A stretch of 64,000 bases of DNA, taken from contig CP046522.1 of NCBI GenBank assembly GCA_009738435.1, forward strand, positions 837,249 through 901,248. Reading direction: 5' to 3'. Origin of the DNA: Clostridium bovifaecis. GTDB taxonomy: Bacteria > Bacillota > Clostridia > Clostridiales > Clostridiaceae. Below are positions 45,873 through 54,978 of this stretch, piece by piece. The notes beneath the pieces were generated by a model that searched no databases, was not told where the DNA came from, and saw nothing but the letters and a program-made list of their open reading frames with translations. Each line of letters opens with the position of its first letter. Position 1 is the first letter of the stretch. Position numbers and translations under genes: made by a program.

Positions 45873-48233
45873 ATGTTGTGGCTTAAAATGATACGAGATA
45901 TTAAGGGTAATATCATAGCCTATTTAGCATGTATGATTGTAATTATGATAGGATTGATTTCCTATGCATCAATATCAATTTCTAAGGACAACCTATTTAT
46001 TGCTCAAGAACAGTTTTATAAGCATTATAATTTTGCTGATGGCTTTGCCGCAGTTCGCACTATGCCATATGCACAGCTTAGGAAGCTGCAGAATATAGAA
46101 GGAGTAGATCAGCTTCAGGGCCGGCTTGTAAAAGATGTGAGAGTAATAATGCCTGAAAGGGACGAGAATATATATCTACGATTAATATCTATTGATAAAG
46201 CAGAATCTAATCCTATTAATGGTGTCAAACTGATAAAAGGTTCCTTCCCACAGGAAGAAGAGCGCAGCATACTGCTTGCCGATAAATTTTATACCGCTAA
46301 CCATCTATCTCTAAATGACACTATTGTTATGGTTATCGATGGGAAAAAGGTAGAATTACCTTTGGCCGGAACTGGACAAAGTCCTGAATATGTATATGCA
46401 ATAAAAGATGGACAAAGTATTGCTCCAGAACCTGAGAACTTTGAAGTAGCCTATATGAACTATGAGGAAATGGAAGCCCTGTTTAATGAAGAGGGTATGA
46501 TAAATAACATTATATTTACTCTAAAACCCGGATTTACCTTTGCCGATGTAGAGGGAAAAATAGAAACGGAATTAAAAAGGTATGGCATGGAAAGTTTAAT
46601 TCCTCGTAAAGATCAATTAAGCAACGTAATGCTATCAGAAGAATTAAATCAACTTGAAAATATGTCTAAAAGCGTACCAGTTCTATTTCTAACTATTTCA
46701 ACTACAATTTTATATATTATGCTCAAGAGGCTTGTTGAATCTCAGCGTGGACAAATCGGAATGTTTAAAGCTTTGGGATATAGAACTCGTGAAATTTTAG
46801 TACATTATATGTCCTTTGGCTTATTTATAGGTTTCTTTGGAGGAGTCACTGGTGGATTAATGGGAACAGCTCTTTCTATGTCTTTAACCAAGGTATACCA
46901 GACATATTATAGTTTGCCTGACCTTACAGCTAGATTTTCATGGAAGTACTTTTTATATGGAATGGTGTTATCAATTTTCTTTGGTTTAGCAGCTGCCTTC
47001 CAAGGAGCTAAAGGTGTACTAAAGCTTCAGCCAGCAGATGCAATGCATCCACCTGCTCCAGTACTTCAGAAAAAGACCTTTTTTGATTATGTTCCAGCTC
47101 TATGGTCTATTTTTACAGTGCAAGGGCGAATGGCTATAAGAAATGTACTTCGTAATAGAGGAAGGAGCTTTTTTACCTTTATAGGAATTATGTTTACTTT
47201 TAGCATGATGGGAGCCCTGCTGTCTATGAATGGATTGATGGACATTATGGTGAAAGACCAATTTACAAAGGCTCAGAAGCATGATGTAAAGATATCATTT
47301 ACTCAACCATTAGACGGAAAGAGCGTTCTTAGAGAAATTAAGTCTATGAAAGGTGTAAAGCGTGTAGAACCAATGCTGGAGGTGCCTGTAACCTTGAGGT
47401 ATAAACATTATAAGAAAGATATAGTTGCTCTTGGAATTACAGAAGACGCAGAATTATATAAGATTTTTGATAAGAATGAAAACGAAGTAAAGATTCCTAA
47501 AGAGGGTGTGCTTGTTTCTGAAAGGGTTGCAGAAAAGCTTAGAATACATACTGGAGATGAGCTTCAGGTAGAAAGTCCCTGGGCAAAGGATTCCCCTTTC
47601 TATATAGTTGTAGCAGGTGTTATACCTCAGTATATGGGAGTCAATGTCTATATGAATCAAGATACATTAAATAGTTTGCTTAGACAAGGAGATATGGCTA
47701 CATCCATATTAATAGCAGTAGAAAATTCAGAGATACCTTCCTTAAAAGAAGAATACAGATTATCAAAGAATGTGGGAATTATAGAAGAACGTCAGAAATC
47801 CATTGATAAGTATGAGGAATTGATGGCTACATCTGGCTATAGTATGTGGATAATGTCTATATTAGCTGTAGTTACAGGATTCGCCATTGTATACAATTCA
47901 AGCATCATCACTTTGGCTGAGAGGAAAAGAGAATTAGCATCTTTGCGGGTGATGGGACTGACTCACGAAGAGGTTTTAGAAGTTGTTTCTGTAGAACAAT
48001 GGTTTATTGGAATACTTGGAATATTAGCAGGAATTCCACTTACTTACGTAATGCTGCAAGGTATTTCTAAAGGAATGAATAATGATATATTTACTATTCC
48101 TGCTATTGTGGATCCATCTGCATTGCTTTTAGCCTTCATAGGTACAGTTTTGGCCATAGGATCAGCACAGGGCTGGGTGAAGAGAAAAATACGCAAGATG
48201 GATCTGGTAGAAGTTTTAAAAGAGAGAGAATAA
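45873..48233 (+). CDS. FtsX-like ABC transporter permease
   Basis: Membrane protein of 786 residues with an N-terminal membrane segment (about 12-32), a large external MacB-like domain (about 40-260), an FtsX block of three segments (about 270-390), a second transmembrane segment and external domain (about 430-640), and a second FtsX block (about 665-780). The QRGQIGMFKALGYRTREIL and ERKRELASLRVMGLTHEEVL loops are the usual ATPase contacts. ATG directly adjoins the ATPase stop. It probably drives export of a toxic compound or peptide with the adaptor protein encoded next. Confidence 0.87.
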   Translation: MLWLKMIRDIKGNIIAYLACMIVIMIGLISYASISISKDNLFIAQEQFYKHYNFADGFAAVRTMPYAQLRKLQNIEGVDQLQGRLVKDVRVIMPERDENIYLRLISIDKAESNPINGVKLIKGSFPQEEERSILLADKFYTANHLSLNDTIVMVIDGKKVELPLAGTGQSPEYVYAIKDGQSIAPEPENFEVAYMNYEEMEALFNEEGMINNIIFTLKPGFTFADVEGKIETELKRYGMESLIPRKDQLSNVMLSEELNQLENMSKSVPVLFLTISTTILYIMLKRLVESQRGQIGMFKALGYRTREILVHYMSFGLFIGFFGGVTGGLMGTALSMSLTKVYQTYYSLPDLTARFSWKYFLYGMVLSIFFGLAAAFQGAKGVLKLQPADAMHPPAPVLQKKTFFDYVPALWSIFTVQGRMAIRNVLRNRGRSFFTFIGIMFTFSMMGALLSMNGLMDIMVKDQFTKAQKHDVKISFTQPLDGKSVLREIKSMKGVKRVEPMLEVPVTLRYKHYKKDIVALGITEDAELYKIFDKNENEVKIPKEGVLVSERVAEKLRIHTGDELQVESPWAKDSPFYIVVAGVIPQYMGVNVYMNQDTLNSLLRQGDMATSILIAVENSEIPSLKEEYRLSKNVGIIEERQKSIDKYEELMATSGYSMWIMSILAVVTGFAIVYNSSIITLAERKRELASLRVMGLTHEEVLEVVSVEQWFIGILGILAGIPLTYVMLQGISKGMNNDIFTIPAIVDPSALLLAFIGTVLAIGSAQGWVKRKIRKMDLVEVLKERE

Positions 48234-48252
48234 AAAGGTGAGGAGAAAGATT

Positions 48253-49671
48253 ATGAAAAAGATTGTAAAATGGATTTTTGGTATTTTTGTAATATTCTGC
48301 ATTGCTGGTTACGCTGTGTATAATTCTAAAAAACCTCTTACTGCTGAGTTGATTGAGATACAGCCAAAGACGGTGGCACAAGAATTTGAAGAAGAAGGTA
48401 TAGTTAAAAGCACAGATGAGAGACCTATCTATAGTACAGTCAGCGGAAAAGTTATAAAAATGGATTTAAAAGAAGGAGAAAAAGTTAAAAAAGGACAGAT
48501 TCTTGCGAGAATTGATACTAAGGCTTTAGAATACCAGATAAATCAATTAAAAGCACAACAAAAGAGCCTTAGAGGGCAGGAGAAAAAAACTTATCAAGAG
48601 ATGCAGCAGCAGCTAGGCCAATTGAAAGGACAATTAGAGAGCATTGAAGGCCAAGAGATTCAGTCTAATAAGCCGATCTATGAAGCTGAAATTAATCAGC
48701 AGCAATTAAAAATTGAAGAAACTAAGCGGCAATTAAAAGAAAGCGAAGAGGATTACGAAAGAACAAAAACTCTTTTTGAGAGCGGGATAGTAGCAAAAAA
48801 GGAGCTTGACTCTGCCAAAAGCATTGTTGAACAATTAAAAAATAGATTATCTCAAGAGGAAGAAGCTCTTAAGCTTATTATGGAACGCTCTAACCCTGTT
48901 TTGGGCACCACAGAATATTTTCAGGGATTGAAAAACGCAGTGCAGGCGCAAATTGATGCTTTAGAGTATGAGATGCAGCAAAGTGGTAAAGAAAGCACAG
49001 GAACAGAGCAGTACTACCAAGGTCTAATTGAAGCAGCAGATGCACAAATTAAGCAGCTTGAGAATCAAATGTCAAATAGCGTAATTATCTCACCGGTAAA
49101 TGGTAAGGTAAGTAAATTAAATGCTAAAGTAGGGGAGACAGCCTCTCCACAAGCAGCGTTAATGACGCTTTTAGGTGACTCTCTTCATGAGGTAAATGTA
49201 TATCTTTTAACTGAAGATATTCTTAATGTCCATGAAGGTATGAAGGTAAAACTGATTCAAGAAAGAAAAGACAAGGATTATGAATTTGGTGGAGTAATAA
49301 AAGCTATTGCACCTTCAGCAGAAGAAAAAATGTCTGCTTTAGGGCTTGTTGAACGAAGAGTTAAGGTGGTTATTACACCGGAGGGAGAAATACCAGAATT
49401 AAGACCAGGATATGCTTTAGATGTAAAATTTACAGTGCTTCAGCAGCAAAATAAGCTTGCTGTAGCCAAAACTACCCTATTTCCATATGAAGACGGGGAT
49501 GCCATATGGGTTGTACGAAATGGAGTTGCTGCTATTCAGAAAGTGAAAAAAGGATTGAAAACAGATGAATTAGTAGTGATTGAAGAAGGGCTAAAGGATG
49601 GTGATAAGGTTATAAAGAATCCAGAATTAGAAGGATTAGAAGAAGGTAAAAAGGTTATTTCAAATGATTAA
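48253..49671 (+). CDS. HlyD-type efflux adaptor (membrane fusion protein)
   Basis: Protein of about 472 residues with one N-terminal membrane anchor (IVKWIFGIFVIFCIAGYAVY), a split lipoyl domain (STVSGKVIKMDLKEGEKVKKG and ISPVNGKVSKLNAKVGETAS), a long glutamine-rich coiled coil between them (about 85-285) and a C-terminal beta-barrel. ATG 48253 follows GGTGAGGAGAAAG; GTG 48238 is weaker. In Gram-positive cells such proteins link the FtsX-type permease to the outside. Last gene of the TetR-linked operon. Confidence 0.87.
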   Translation: MKKIVKWIFGIFVIFCIAGYAVYNSKKPLTAELIEIQPKTVAQEFEEEGIVKSTDERPIYSTVSGKVIKMDLKEGEKVKKGQILARIDTKALEYQINQLKAQQKSLRGQEKKTYQEMQQQLGQLKGQLESIEGQEIQSNKPIYEAEINQQQLKIEETKRQLKESEEDYERTKTLFESGIVAKKELDSAKSIVEQLKNRLSQEEEALKLIMERSNPVLGTTEYFQGLKNAVQAQIDALEYEMQQSGKESTGTEQYYQGLIEAADAQIKQLENQMSNSVIISPVNGKVSKLNAKVGETASPQAALMTLLGDSLHEVNVYLLTEDILNVHEGMKVKLIQERKDKDYEFGGVIKAIAPSAEEKMSALGLVERRVKVVITPEGEIPELRPGYALDVKFTVLQQQNKLAVAKTTLFPYEDGDAIWVVRNGVAAIQKVKKGLKTDELVVIEEGLKDGDKVIKNPELEGLEEGKKVISND

Positions 49672-49723
49672 AATGATGACTTGGGAAAACAGATAAATGT
49701 AAAAATTATCATAGAAACTATAT

Positions 49724-49757
49724 AAAAGGTATAGGCTTATACAAGTCTATACCTTTT
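49724..49757 (+). terminator. Stem-loop terminator after the efflux operon
   Basis: AAAAGGTATAG (49724-49734) pairs with CTATACCTTTT (49747-49757). Confidence 0.7.
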
Positions 49758-49886
49758 AAAGTTCGTATAATAATAGAGGTGGTCACTAATATTGGACAAC
49801 TCTTTGATAATTGTTTAAGTTCTAATAAACAAAAAACAAGAATATAATTTCTCTGTAGAAATAGCATATTTAAGGAGAAATGAAAA

Positions 49887-50786
49887 ATGAAGAAAAAATC
49901 ACTAATACTAATACCGTTAATGATAATAATACTAATATTTTTAATAATTGTTAACAAAGGAAGCAGCACAAAATTAGTAAGAGAAGAATTAAATAATACG
50001 CAGAATAATAAATCTGAAAGTATATTAGTTGAATCTACACCAAAAGAACAAAAGGCTTCAATGCAAGAGAAAAAAGAAGAAAAGCCACAATTGGTTAACT
50101 TAGATGATAAGGCTATTTTATCCCTTATAAATAGTGCTCAAGAATCATTTTTTAAAGTTACTAGAGGCGTTAAAGCCTTGGATGATAGGTATGGAATGCT
50201 CAGCGAAGAATTTAACTCTCCTGAAAAATTACAGAAGTATTTAGATTTATATTGGACTAAGAATGCTGCTGAAGATATAATTAAGTTTATTGGAGCTAAA
50301 TATATTAACAATAAATACTGCATAATTTTAGGAGATGCTTCGGAGTTTGATATTTTGAATGGAAAAATTCTAAAGAAGAAACAAGATAAAGATACAATCT
50401 ACTTAACTATAAGAGCTTATTGGTTTGATGAGGCAGAAAACAAAAACTTTGAGTTAAAATTTGAAAATAACAAATGGTTAGTTGATTATTTTGAAGGTTC
50501 CTTTGGAGTAATTGGAGAATCAAAAGAAATAAAGAGTACAGAAGTGACCCCGGAAAGAGCAGTTCAAATAGTATTAGAACTCACAGCAGATAAGTCTGAA
50601 AATACAGCAGCATTTGATCGTGAAGAAGTTAGAGATGGTGTAAAATATTATGTGATTCAAGTATTTGACAATATGCCTACTCACACTGCTGCGCGGGGGT
50701 GGTATTTTGTGAATTCAAAGGATGGAATAGTTTATGAATGGGATTTAGCTTCCGATAAACTCAACTTAATAAAGAAGAAAAAATAA
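49887..50786 (+). CDS. IseA-like (DL-endopeptidase inhibitor family) membrane-anchored protein
   Basis: Protein of 299 residues with an N-terminal membrane segment (LILIPLMIIILIFLIIV) and a charged linker. A domain like IseA/YoeB follows (about 70-210), beginning DDKAILSLINSAQESFFKV and with EEFNSPEKLQKYLDLYWTK. In Bacillus this fold inhibits cell-wall DL-endopeptidases. The C-terminal part (EVTPERAVQIVLELTADKS ... GWYFVNSKDGIVYEW) looks like an added small domain. AAGGAG precedes the ATG. Role in wall turnover is by family only. Confidence 0.6.
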   Translation: MKKKSLILIPLMIIILIFLIIVNKGSSTKLVREELNNTQNNKSESILVESTPKEQKASMQEKKEEKPQLVNLDDKAILSLINSAQESFFKVTRGVKALDDRYGMLSEEFNSPEKLQKYLDLYWTKNAAEDIIKFIGAKYINNKYCIILGDASEFDILNGKILKKKQDKDTIYLTIRAYWFDEAENKNFELKFENNKWLVDYFEGSFGVIGESKEIKSTEVTPERAVQIVLELTADKSENTAAFDREEVRDGVKYYVIQVFDNMPTHTAARGWYFVNSKDGIVYEWDLASDKLNLIKKKK

Positions 50787-50822
50787 TTATGATAACGAAC
50801 TGCAGTAAAGGAGCATATAAAA

Positions 50823-51935
50823 ATGAAAGATAATAAAACTTTAGAGCTAAAGGTACTTAAAACCATTCTATGTGTTTATATTATTTTATGCATAATAATT
50901 GCAGGGCTAAATTATGGCTATGCAAGTAAGGCAGACCCAGAAGTTGCAGCCTTTATTGCATGGTTTTGGCACTTCTATGAAAACTGGATCAAAACTTTAT
51001 TTATAGTTATATGTAGTTTTCTTACCTTGAGAATAATAGGTAAGTCTAAAATAACTACTATGAGAAAAAGAAATTTGATTGGATTTATTGTATCTGCATT
51101 GGTTGTACACATAGTAACTCCATTAATTTTAAATAACAGCGAATTATACTTCTTTACAATGCCGCTGCCATGGACAACTACTCCTCTGCAGTTATTAAAT
51201 TCTAAGTCCTCTTTTTATATTAGTCGGTTTCCAGTTTGGGGTGCTGCAGGTATAACAGCTGCCTTGATATTTTATGTATGTGCAAGCGCTATTGTTATTT
51301 TGGGAACATTATTGTTTGGCAGAAGGTGGCAATGCTCTACATTGTGTCTTTTTAATGGGTTTGCAGCAGAAGTCTTTGCACCAGCGATACCCTTGATTGG
51401 AAAACCTAAAGAAGTGAATCAGAGAATCCTTAAAATTTTTTCCGTTTTAAGGTGGATATTTCTTTCGATTGCACTTTTTTTCACCCTCTGGTGGATACTC
51501 TTTTTATCAGGTGTACCAATAGGTGGAAGCGTAAAGGCCATAGGTAAGATAGAAAACTATAAATACCTTAGCACAGAACTATTGATGGCTATGTTCTTTT
51601 GGGTGGCATTTATTGGCCGAGGATATTGTTATTATTGCCCACTAGGAACTGTATTAGGTTTGATTGGAAGGGCAGCTGGGCAAAAGATCACTACAGATAA
51701 GGCAAAATGTATTCAATGTAATCAATGTAATAAAGCTTGCCCTATGTCCATTGACATAAAAGACAAAGCAAAAGATGGCAAAGAAGTTACTAGCCTTAGC
51801 TGTGTTGGCTGTGGGCACTGTGTAGATACTTGTCCTACAAGGACTTTATCCTATTCAACAAAGTTTTTAGAGAGAGTATCTAGAAATAGGGAAATATCCT
51901 CTGCAAAACAACAAATCAATAAACCATTTGAATAG
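50823..51935 (+). CDS. Membrane 4Fe-4S poly-ferredoxin (NapH/NosR/RdxA-like)
   Basis: Protein of 370 residues with about six hydrophobic segments and cysteine motifs on the loops: RWQCSTLCLFNGF, RGYCYYCPLGT, then two ferredoxin motifs CIQCNQCNKACPMSID and CVGCGHCVDTCPTRTLS. It resembles membrane electron-transfer proteins of the NapH/NosR C-terminal group. Electron donor and acceptor are unknown. It is 36 bases after the IseA-like gene and may be cotranscribed. No reductase gene adjoins. Confidence 0.78.
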   Translation: MKDNKTLELKVLKTILCVYIILCIIIAGLNYGYASKADPEVAAFIAWFWHFYENWIKTLFIVICSFLTLRIIGKSKITTMRKRNLIGFIVSALVVHIVTPLILNNSELYFFTMPLPWTTTPLQLLNSKSSFYISRFPVWGAAGITAALIFYVCASAIVILGTLLFGRRWQCSTLCLFNGFAAEVFAPAIPLIGKPKEVNQRILKIFSVLRWIFLSIALFFTLWWILFLSGVPIGGSVKAIGKIENYKYLSTELLMAMFFWVAFIGRGYCYYCPLGTVLGLIGRAAGQKITTDKAKCIQCNQCNKACPMSIDIKDKAKDGKEVTSLSCVGCGHCVDTCPTRTLSYSTKFLERVSRNREISSAKQQINKPFE

Positions 51936-51940
51936 CAATA

Positions 51941-51983
51941 AAGGAGCTGAGTAAATATAATAATACTCAGCCCCTTTTGCTTT
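51941..51983 (+). terminator. Rho-independent terminator
   Basis: AAGGAGCTGAGTA pairs with TACTCAGCCCCTT (one mismatch), then TTGCTTTT. The rest of the gap to 52246 shows no gene. Confidence 0.75.
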
Positions 51984-52246
51984 TAATAAATTTGAAGGAG
52001 TCATTATATTATGTAACAGAGTTAATATTGATTATAATTTAGTATATACAGATAATAGAGGTTATTCCTTATCACAATGCTGATGTAAGTGGAGCGTATA
52101 GGTAGTTGAATGGGAAAATATTATGGGTAATATATTACAGTTAGTAAAAGTATCTTTAAATGTTCACTTTTTATGATAGAATATTAATAATGTATTAATA
52201 TACTTTAAATCTAGGACATACTGGGATTTACAAAGGAGGAATTAAG

Positions 52247-53689
52247 TTGAGAGGTAATAAGTTTTATAATACTAACTGGTTTATGTGGGTTACATTAATA
52301 TTTTTTGCGCCAGTTGGTATTTTTATGATGTGGAAGAACAAGAGATTCAGTAAACCAGTAAGAAGTATTTTATCTATAGTATCCGCTTTTATATTTATTT
52401 CTGCTGCAGGCTCAAATGGGGCTAAGGTCAGTACTGAGAATACTGAAAGTAAAAACATAGTCGCAAGTGACTCGGCTAAGAAAGATGCTTCAACAGAGGA
52501 CAAGTCTAAAGAAGCTAATGCTGAAGGTAGTGAAGCTAAAGGTGATGTAAGCAAAGATGGAGCTGCAGAGGCTACAAAGCCAGAAAGCGATACTGGAAAT
52601 TCAAATGTATCAGTAAATGGAACTTTAAAAGTGCATTATATAGATGTTGGACAAGCTGACTCTATATTGATTCAGCAAAATGGACAAAATATGTTAATTG
52701 ATGCTGGAAATAATCCTGATGGGAACTTAGTGGTAAATTATCTTAAAAGTCAAGGAGTATCAAAATTAGATTATGTTATAGGTACTCATCCTCATGAAGA
52801 TCATATTGGAGGACTTGATGTAGTTATAAAGGCTTTTAATATAGGTAAAGTGTATATGCCAAAGGCAACAGCAACCACAGCGACTTTTAAAGATGTAGTA
52901 TCGGCTATAAGCAGCAAAGGATTGAAAATAACAACTCCAACAGTTGGAAGTACTATTAATTTAGGAGATGCATCAGCAACTATACTAGCTCCAAATGGAA
53001 GTGGATATGAGGATGCCAATAACTATTCTATAGCTATAAAATTGAAATATGGTAATAACAGCTTCTTATTCATGGGAGATGCAGAAGATGTTTCAGAAAA
53101 TGAAATATTAGCTAAGGGGTTAGATGTTAAAGCAGATGTATTAAAGGTAGGTCATCATGGCAGTAGTTCATCAACTACGTCAGCATTTTTAAACAAAGTA
53201 TCCCCTAAATATGCTATAATTAGTGTAGGAAAAGGAAATACTTATGGTCATCCGCATAAGCCTATAATGGATAGACTAAAGGCTAGTGGGATTACAGTAT
53301 ATAGAACAGATGAAGCTGGTACAATAGTAGCAGCAAGTAATGGAACTAGCATAACCTTTGATGCTAAGCCAGGAAGTTATTCATCTAATGGGACTGGAAG
53401 CTCAGCACAAAGCAGCTCTAAGACTTCATCAGGAAGCAGTTCCACATCAAGCAGTAAAAGCAGCAGTTCTAAAACCACAGCAGTAGCGCCAGTGCCAAGA
53501 ACTACAAAACCTTCAAGCACTACTAGCAGTTCAAGCGGAAAGGCACTGATAAAAGGTAATATTAATTCTAAGGGAGAAAAAATTTATCATATGCCAGGTG
53601 GAGCCTATTATGATAGAACAGATGCAGAAGAATTGTTTAAGACTGAAGCAGAAGCACAGGCTGCTGGCTATAGAAGATCTAAGAGGTAG
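52247..53689 (+). CDS. ComEC/Rec2-like metallo-beta-lactamase-fold hydrolase with C-terminal repeat-linked domain
   Basis: Exported protein of 480 residues. Two hydrophobic segments lie at about 10-30 and 40-55, then a low-complexity linker and a metallo-hydrolase domain (about 125-375). The latter has VHYIDVGQADSILI, the metal motif THPHEDHIGG, FMGDAED and VGHHGSSSSTTSAF, and SVGKGNTYGHPHKP as in the nuclease-like domain of ComEC. A Ser/Thr linker (about 380-430) leads to a short C-terminal module (KGNINSKGEKIYHMPGG, AYYDRTDAEELF, AEAQAAGYRRSK), often called a sunset domain. TTG start after AAAGGAGGA. Likely an extracellular nuclease or phosphodiesterase. Confidence 0.82.
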   Translation: MRGNKFYNTNWFMWVTLIFFAPVGIFMMWKNKRFSKPVRSILSIVSAFIFISAAGSNGAKVSTENTESKNIVASDSAKKDASTEDKSKEANAEGSEAKGDVSKDGAAEATKPESDTGNSNVSVNGTLKVHYIDVGQADSILIQQNGQNMLIDAGNNPDGNLVVNYLKSQGVSKLDYVIGTHPHEDHIGGLDVVIKAFNIGKVYMPKATATTATFKDVVSAISSKGLKITTPTVGSTINLGDASATILAPNGSGYEDANNYSIAIKLKYGNNSFLFMGDAEDVSENEILAKGLDVKADVLKVGHHGSSSSTTSAFLNKVSPKYAIISVGKGNTYGHPHKPIMDRLKASGITVYRTDEAGTIVAASNGTSITFDAKPGSYSSNGTGSSAQSSSKTSSGSSSTSSSKSSSSKTTAVAPVPRTTKPSSTTSSSSGKALIKGNINSKGEKIYHMPGGAYYDRTDAEELFKTEAEAQAAGYRRSKR

Positions 53690-53698
53690 GTGAACTTC

Positions 53699-53911
53699 AT
53701 GAAAGTAGTAATTGACAGATTTGAAGGACCTTATGCAGTATGTGAAAAAGAAAATAGAGAAATGATAGACATTGAGAGAAGTGCAATTCCAAGCGAAGCA
53801 AAAGAAGGAGATGTGCTTAACATTGAGAGTGATGTAATCACTATAGATGCTTATGAGACAGAGAAAAGAAAAGCTGAAATAGAAAAGCTAACTAAAGATC
53901 TATGGGAGTAG
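53699..53911 (+). CDS. DUF3006 domain protein
   Basis: Small protein of 70 residues matching DUF3006: KVVIDRFEGPYAVCEKE at the start and ID..AIPSEAKEGDVLNI. DUF3006 genes commonly follow ComEC-like metallo-hydrolase genes, as here (nine bases apart), but no function is established. ATG 53699 is preferred over GTG 53690 because of the AGAGGTAGGTG site. Confidence 0.8.
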   Translation: MKVVIDRFEGPYAVCEKENREMIDIERSAIPSEAKEGDVLNIESDVITIDAYETEKRKAEIEKLTKDLWE

Positions 53912-53944
53912 AGAAAAGCCGTTAAATAGAATAATTATACTAGG

Positions 53945-53973
53945 AAATGCAGGGCAGCAGCTCTGCATTTTTT
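53945..53973 (+). terminator. Rho-independent terminator
   Basis: AAATGCAGGGC / GCTCTGCATTT stem with AGCA loop and trailing Ts. Confidence 0.85.
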
Positions 53974-54061
53974 GTATTTAAAAATATTTAATTTTACCTT
54001 TACACATTTGTCTATAAATGCATATCTACACTATAGATTAAATTTTTGGAGGGTGATTTTA

Positions 54062-54967
54062 ATGGCACTATATAGACAATTACAACTATCATTTTGGAGA
54101 GATGGATTTGTTATGGATTTAACCCCAGAGGAGAAATTCTTTTATGTGTATCTTCTTCAATGTTCTAATACAAAGCAGTGCAGAATTTTTGAGCTTCCTA
54201 AAAGAGCTATAGAATATGAGACAGGCTATAATAGAGAAACTATAGACAAGCTGCTAGAAAGATTTATAAACTATGGCAAAATAGAATACTGTGAAAAAAC
54301 AAAGGAAATTATGATTTTAAACTGGATAAAGTACAATTTTATTAACAGTAAAAACACAACCATGTGTATAAATAAGGAATTAAAGGAAGTTAAAAACAAA
54401 GAATTTGTGGATAAGTTTTATGATTTGTGTAAGAAATTAAGATATCCTCTTGAAGAGATTTTTAATGGGATAGATGGCTTTGAGGAAAAAATAAGGGGCT
54501 TACAAGGGGCTTGTAAGCCCCTAGGGGAAGAAAAAATTAAAGAAGAAATTAAAGAAGAAATTAAAGAAGTAGAAGAAATTAAAAGACAATTTAAAGAAAA
54601 AGAAGAAGAGGAATTGAAAGTGGAAATAAGCCCTACTGATACTGCTGAAGAAGTTTCAACAATGAGTGAAGTAGTAGAAGCTTTTAACAACAACATTCAC
54701 CCTATAACCCCTATAGAATTTGAGAAGTTAAGAGATTGGAGTCAAGATATAAGCTGTGATGCTATTGTTTTAGCTATTAAAGAGGCAGTAAATCACAGTG
54801 CTAGAACTATGAGCTATATTAATTCTGTTTTAAACAACTGGTATAACCTTGGGCTTAAGGAAGGAGAATCAGTTCTTGCTTATCAAAGAGAATGGAAGGA
54901 TAAAAACAAAGATAGGGAAAAGGTTTTTGAAGGAGCCAATGCTGAAGCTTATATCTATGTAGAATAG
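54062..54967 (+). CDS. DnaD-domain replication-initiation protein
   Basis: Protein of about 301 residues. The N-terminal part (MALYRQLQLSFWRDGFVMDL, then LTPEEKFFYVYLLQCSNTKQ) is a winged-helix domain of DnaD/phage replisome organiser type. A linker of KEEI-like repeats follows, then a DnaB_2/DnaD C-terminal domain (about 225-290, AFNNNIHPITPIEFEKLRDW, SYINSVLNNWYNLGL). ATG 54062 follows GGAGGGTGA; the longer frame from 53972 runs through the preceding terminator. It probably recruits the helicase encoded next. A 12-pair perfect hairpin lies inside the linker (54494-54522). Confidence 0.8.
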   Translation: MALYRQLQLSFWRDGFVMDLTPEEKFFYVYLLQCSNTKQCRIFELPKRAIEYETGYNRETIDKLLERFINYGKIEYCEKTKEIMILNWIKYNFINSKNTTMCINKELKEVKNKEFVDKFYDLCKKLRYPLEEIFNGIDGFEEKIRGLQGACKPLGEEKIKEEIKEEIKEVEEIKRQFKEKEEEELKVEISPTDTAEEVSTMSEVVEAFNNNIHPITPIEFEKLRDWSQDISCDAIVLAIKEAVNHSARTMSYINSVLNNWYNLGLKEGESVLAYQREWKDKNKDREKVFEGANAEAYIYVE

Positions 54968-54978
54968 GGGTGAAAGTC

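Noticed and set aside
53972..54061. N-terminal extension of the DnaD-like protein
   Set aside because: It starts inside the terminator of the preceding gene, while ATG 54062 has a clear GGAGGGTGA site and begins the family's conserved sequence.
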